A DNA stretch of 64,000 nucleotides, from the NCBI RefSeq assembly GCF_051175565.1, contig NZ_CP195105.1, forward strand, positions 682,001 through 746,000, in the 5' to 3' direction. The DNA is from Daejeonia sp002484105 (lineage in GTDB: Bacteria; Bacteroidota; Bacteroidia; Flavobacteriales; Weeksellaceae). The notes below the pieces were generated by a model, which worked only from the letters and a program-made list of their open reading frames with translations, ran no database searches and was not told the DNA's origin. Positions 62,856-64,000 of the stretch are shown in pieces; the first letter of the stretch is position 1; every line of letters starts with the position of its first letter. The position numbers and the translations under genes are program-made.

Positions 62856-63550
62856 GGTCGTAGTTTGTTGTTTTTCAGTCGTTTAAATTTCGGCCGTTTA
62901 GTGAGCTTTCACTTCGAAAACCACAATTCAGTCGCTTGTTAAACCGCATTTTCCAACCGAAAACGCTCAAATTCGTTGTAAATTTTATATTTTCTTTTTT
63001 CTTAAAGTCTAACCGCTAAACTACGCACAAATTAACGAATAAAAACTGATTTTTTTGTCTTAGAATTCATGTTTTCCGACAGTTTTAAAGTCGAGAAACT
63101 CAAATTAAATGAACTGAATGTCAGTCGGAAAGCAGAAATAGAATCGAAAATTTTTCCGTTTAAGCACTTTCACGACAGCCCGAAACGGGTTTTTTATTTT
63201 CGGGTTGTCCGTGAGTTTGTTTTTCTTTTTGTTTTTTCGTCAAGTTTGTTCGTTAACCACTTTCAGTCCGCTAAAGAGCAGAGTCTGCAAAAAATGAACT
63301 TGGTTTCCTTATATTCAAATCGGAAATCTCCATTTCCAAAATTTCGTTCGTTATATGTCGTAGTCTGAAAAGTAATAAGTCTAATTTTCTTTCCTTTAAA
63401 ATCTGCGAGGAATTGTCCGCCGTGCAAACTCCCGAAAGCCAGCAAATTCAGTCTAACCGATAAGTCAAAAAGTCGAGAAGAAGCGGACAGTTCCTCAAAG
63501 ATTTTTCAGCAACAAATCCGTCTTTTTCCTTTTTTTACTATGACACCTAA
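62850..63550 (-). other. Gene cassette 4 with no recognised gene
   Basis: 701-bp segment bounded by TTAGGTG and CACCTAAC. In the expected minus-strand direction only a 60-codon frame at 63263-63445 (MLAFGSLHGGQFLADFKGKK at its start) is open, far from the core. On the plus strand there is a 99-codon frame at 63069-63368 (start MFSDSFKVEKLKLNELNVSR). Neither has a recognisable family. The cassette may hold a decayed gene, a small ORF or an RNA. Confidence 0.5.
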
Positions 63551-63619
63551 CGACCGAGGCTATGGGCTTGGGCGGGCTGCGGGCGGATTTCCTGTCGCCA
63601 CAGCGACAAAGGAAATGCG
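63545..63619 (-). other. attC-like site E, truncated
   Basis: ACCTAAC core (exact RYYYAAC) followed by a left arm and inner hairpin nearly identical to site D (ACGACCGAGGCTATGGGC, then GACAAAGGAAATGCGG). The right arm is missing. The sequence passes straight into the hxlR-like gene at about 63620. Confidence 0.75.
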
Positions 63620-63888
63620 GAACGACCTAAATCAGTCAGAAAATACTCAGTACGAGGTGGTTGTTCTGCATAAATTTTTCTATCTATAATCTTATACTCC
63701 AACAATTCTTTAAGTTGTTGATTTATTACACGTTCTGTTGCATCAGGCACCTCCTTGAATATCAGACTTGGGCGTAGTGGCTTATCTCGAAGTGCTTCTA
63801 TGATGCAAATTTTCCACTTTCCGCCAAGCACCTGCATAGCAATGCTATAACCACATTCTAGATATATAGGGATTTTTCTTTCAGACAT
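63547..63888 (-). pseudogene. HxlR-family transcriptional regulator, 3' end replaced by attC sequence
   Basis: 113 residues from the ATG at 63888. Residues 1 to about 90 form the HxlR winged helix: CGYSIAMQVLGGKWKICIIE, ALRDKPLRPSLIFKEVPDAT, ERVINQQLKELLEYKIIDRK, then PRTEYFLTDLGRS. The last 23 residues are encoded by the attC arm and inner hairpin and do not resemble HxlR proteins, which normally continue with a helical tail. The DNA-binding part is complete, so some function may remain, but the dimerisation tail is lost. Such regulators usually sit beside a redox or stress gene, outside this window. Confidence 0.7.
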
Positions 63889-63919
63889 AATTGTATAGTT
63901 AATTTGTAGGAACAAGATA

Positions 63920-63927
63920 CAAAAATA
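63920..63927 (-). promoter_or_regulatory. -7 box of the hxlR-like gene
   Basis: Minus-strand TATTTTTG matches TAnnTTTG, about 32 nt before the ATG. Confidence 0.45.
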
Positions 63928-64000
63928 GTGCGAGAATGCATTCTTTGATTATTTTGCTTATCATTCTCTTATCCTAATTCCTTCTCAAACATATACATCA

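Larger units (their letters stand above)
59782..63619 (-). mobile_element. Integron-type cassette array without integron integrase (CALIN)
   Basis: Four imperfect palindromes (59782, 60413, 61695, 62723) and one truncated (63545) separate single-gene segments. Read on the minus strand, each segment begins with G then TTxxxxx and ends with the complement of its own first heptamer, for example TTATCTG to AGATAAC, TTGTACG to CGTACAAC, TTAGGT to ACCTAAC. This is the rule for circular cassettes inserted at attC. The last pair fits the GTTRRRY/RYYYAAC consensus exactly. Genes have leaders of 12-30 nt and no own promoters. Confidence 0.8.

Overview
The window looks like a chromosome segment of a flavobacterium close to Chryseobacterium (Weeksellaceae). 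Evidence visible in the sequence: two SusC/SusD pairs, type IX secretion (T9SS) C-terminal sorting domains, a TamB/TamL pair with a lipoprotein TamL, a bacillithiol enzyme (BshC), and repeated promoter -7 boxes of the Bacteroidetes type TAnnTTTG. I saw no rRNA, complete tRNA or CRISPR array.

1-14144: mostly housekeeping and envelope genes. These are a partial nucleosidase-like protein, an M1 aminopeptidase, CoaX, an IS5-type insertion sequence sitting just upstream of an orphan SusC/SusD pair, two paralogous small secreted proteins flanking that block, a Bacteroidetes porin and bshC. A 192-bp MITE-like element (14144-14335) is inserted so that its first base completes the bshC stop codon. 14378-19866: LysM/receptor protein, fabD, a GYDIA-type GHMP kinase and pckA.

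19982-36143: a polysaccharide utilisation locus. A DUF6377-type membrane regulator is followed, after an 800-bp regulatory gap, by a GH27-like enzyme with a T9SS tail, SusC, SusD, a SusE/SusF-like lipoprotein, a GH66 enzyme, a six-hairpin glycosidase and a T9SS-tailed SusF-like binding protein. GH66 plus a GH27-like isomaltodextranase candidate point to dextran or another alpha-1,6-glucan as substrate (inference). Then come aroQ, tamB-tamL (autotransporter-type assembly) and a YihY/BrkB membrane protein.

45035-57370: an accessory island that looks like an integrated plasmid. It has a transposase remnant, a tRNA 3'-end-like att remnant, a two-gene putative restriction/defence module (DNA methylase plus a PD-(D/E)XK-like partner), a tyrosine integrase, a CI-like repressor facing two DUF3853 proteins across a palindromic divergent promoter, a replication initiator with seven iterons and three DnaA boxes, a Toprim primase-like protein, a nested inverted-repeat region and a broken ssb.

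57338-63619: a cluster of integron-type attC sites without a recognisable integron integrase (CALIN). All cassette genes read on the minus strand: a secreted hypothetical protein, an alpha/beta hydrolase, an ANT(6)/AadS-like aminoglycoside nucleotidyltransferase and one cassette with no clear gene. Next to it, a tyrosine-recombinase plus IS91 transposase unit is bounded by inverted attC-like core heptamers, as if it occupied a cassette position. The right end of the array truncates an HxlR-family regulator.
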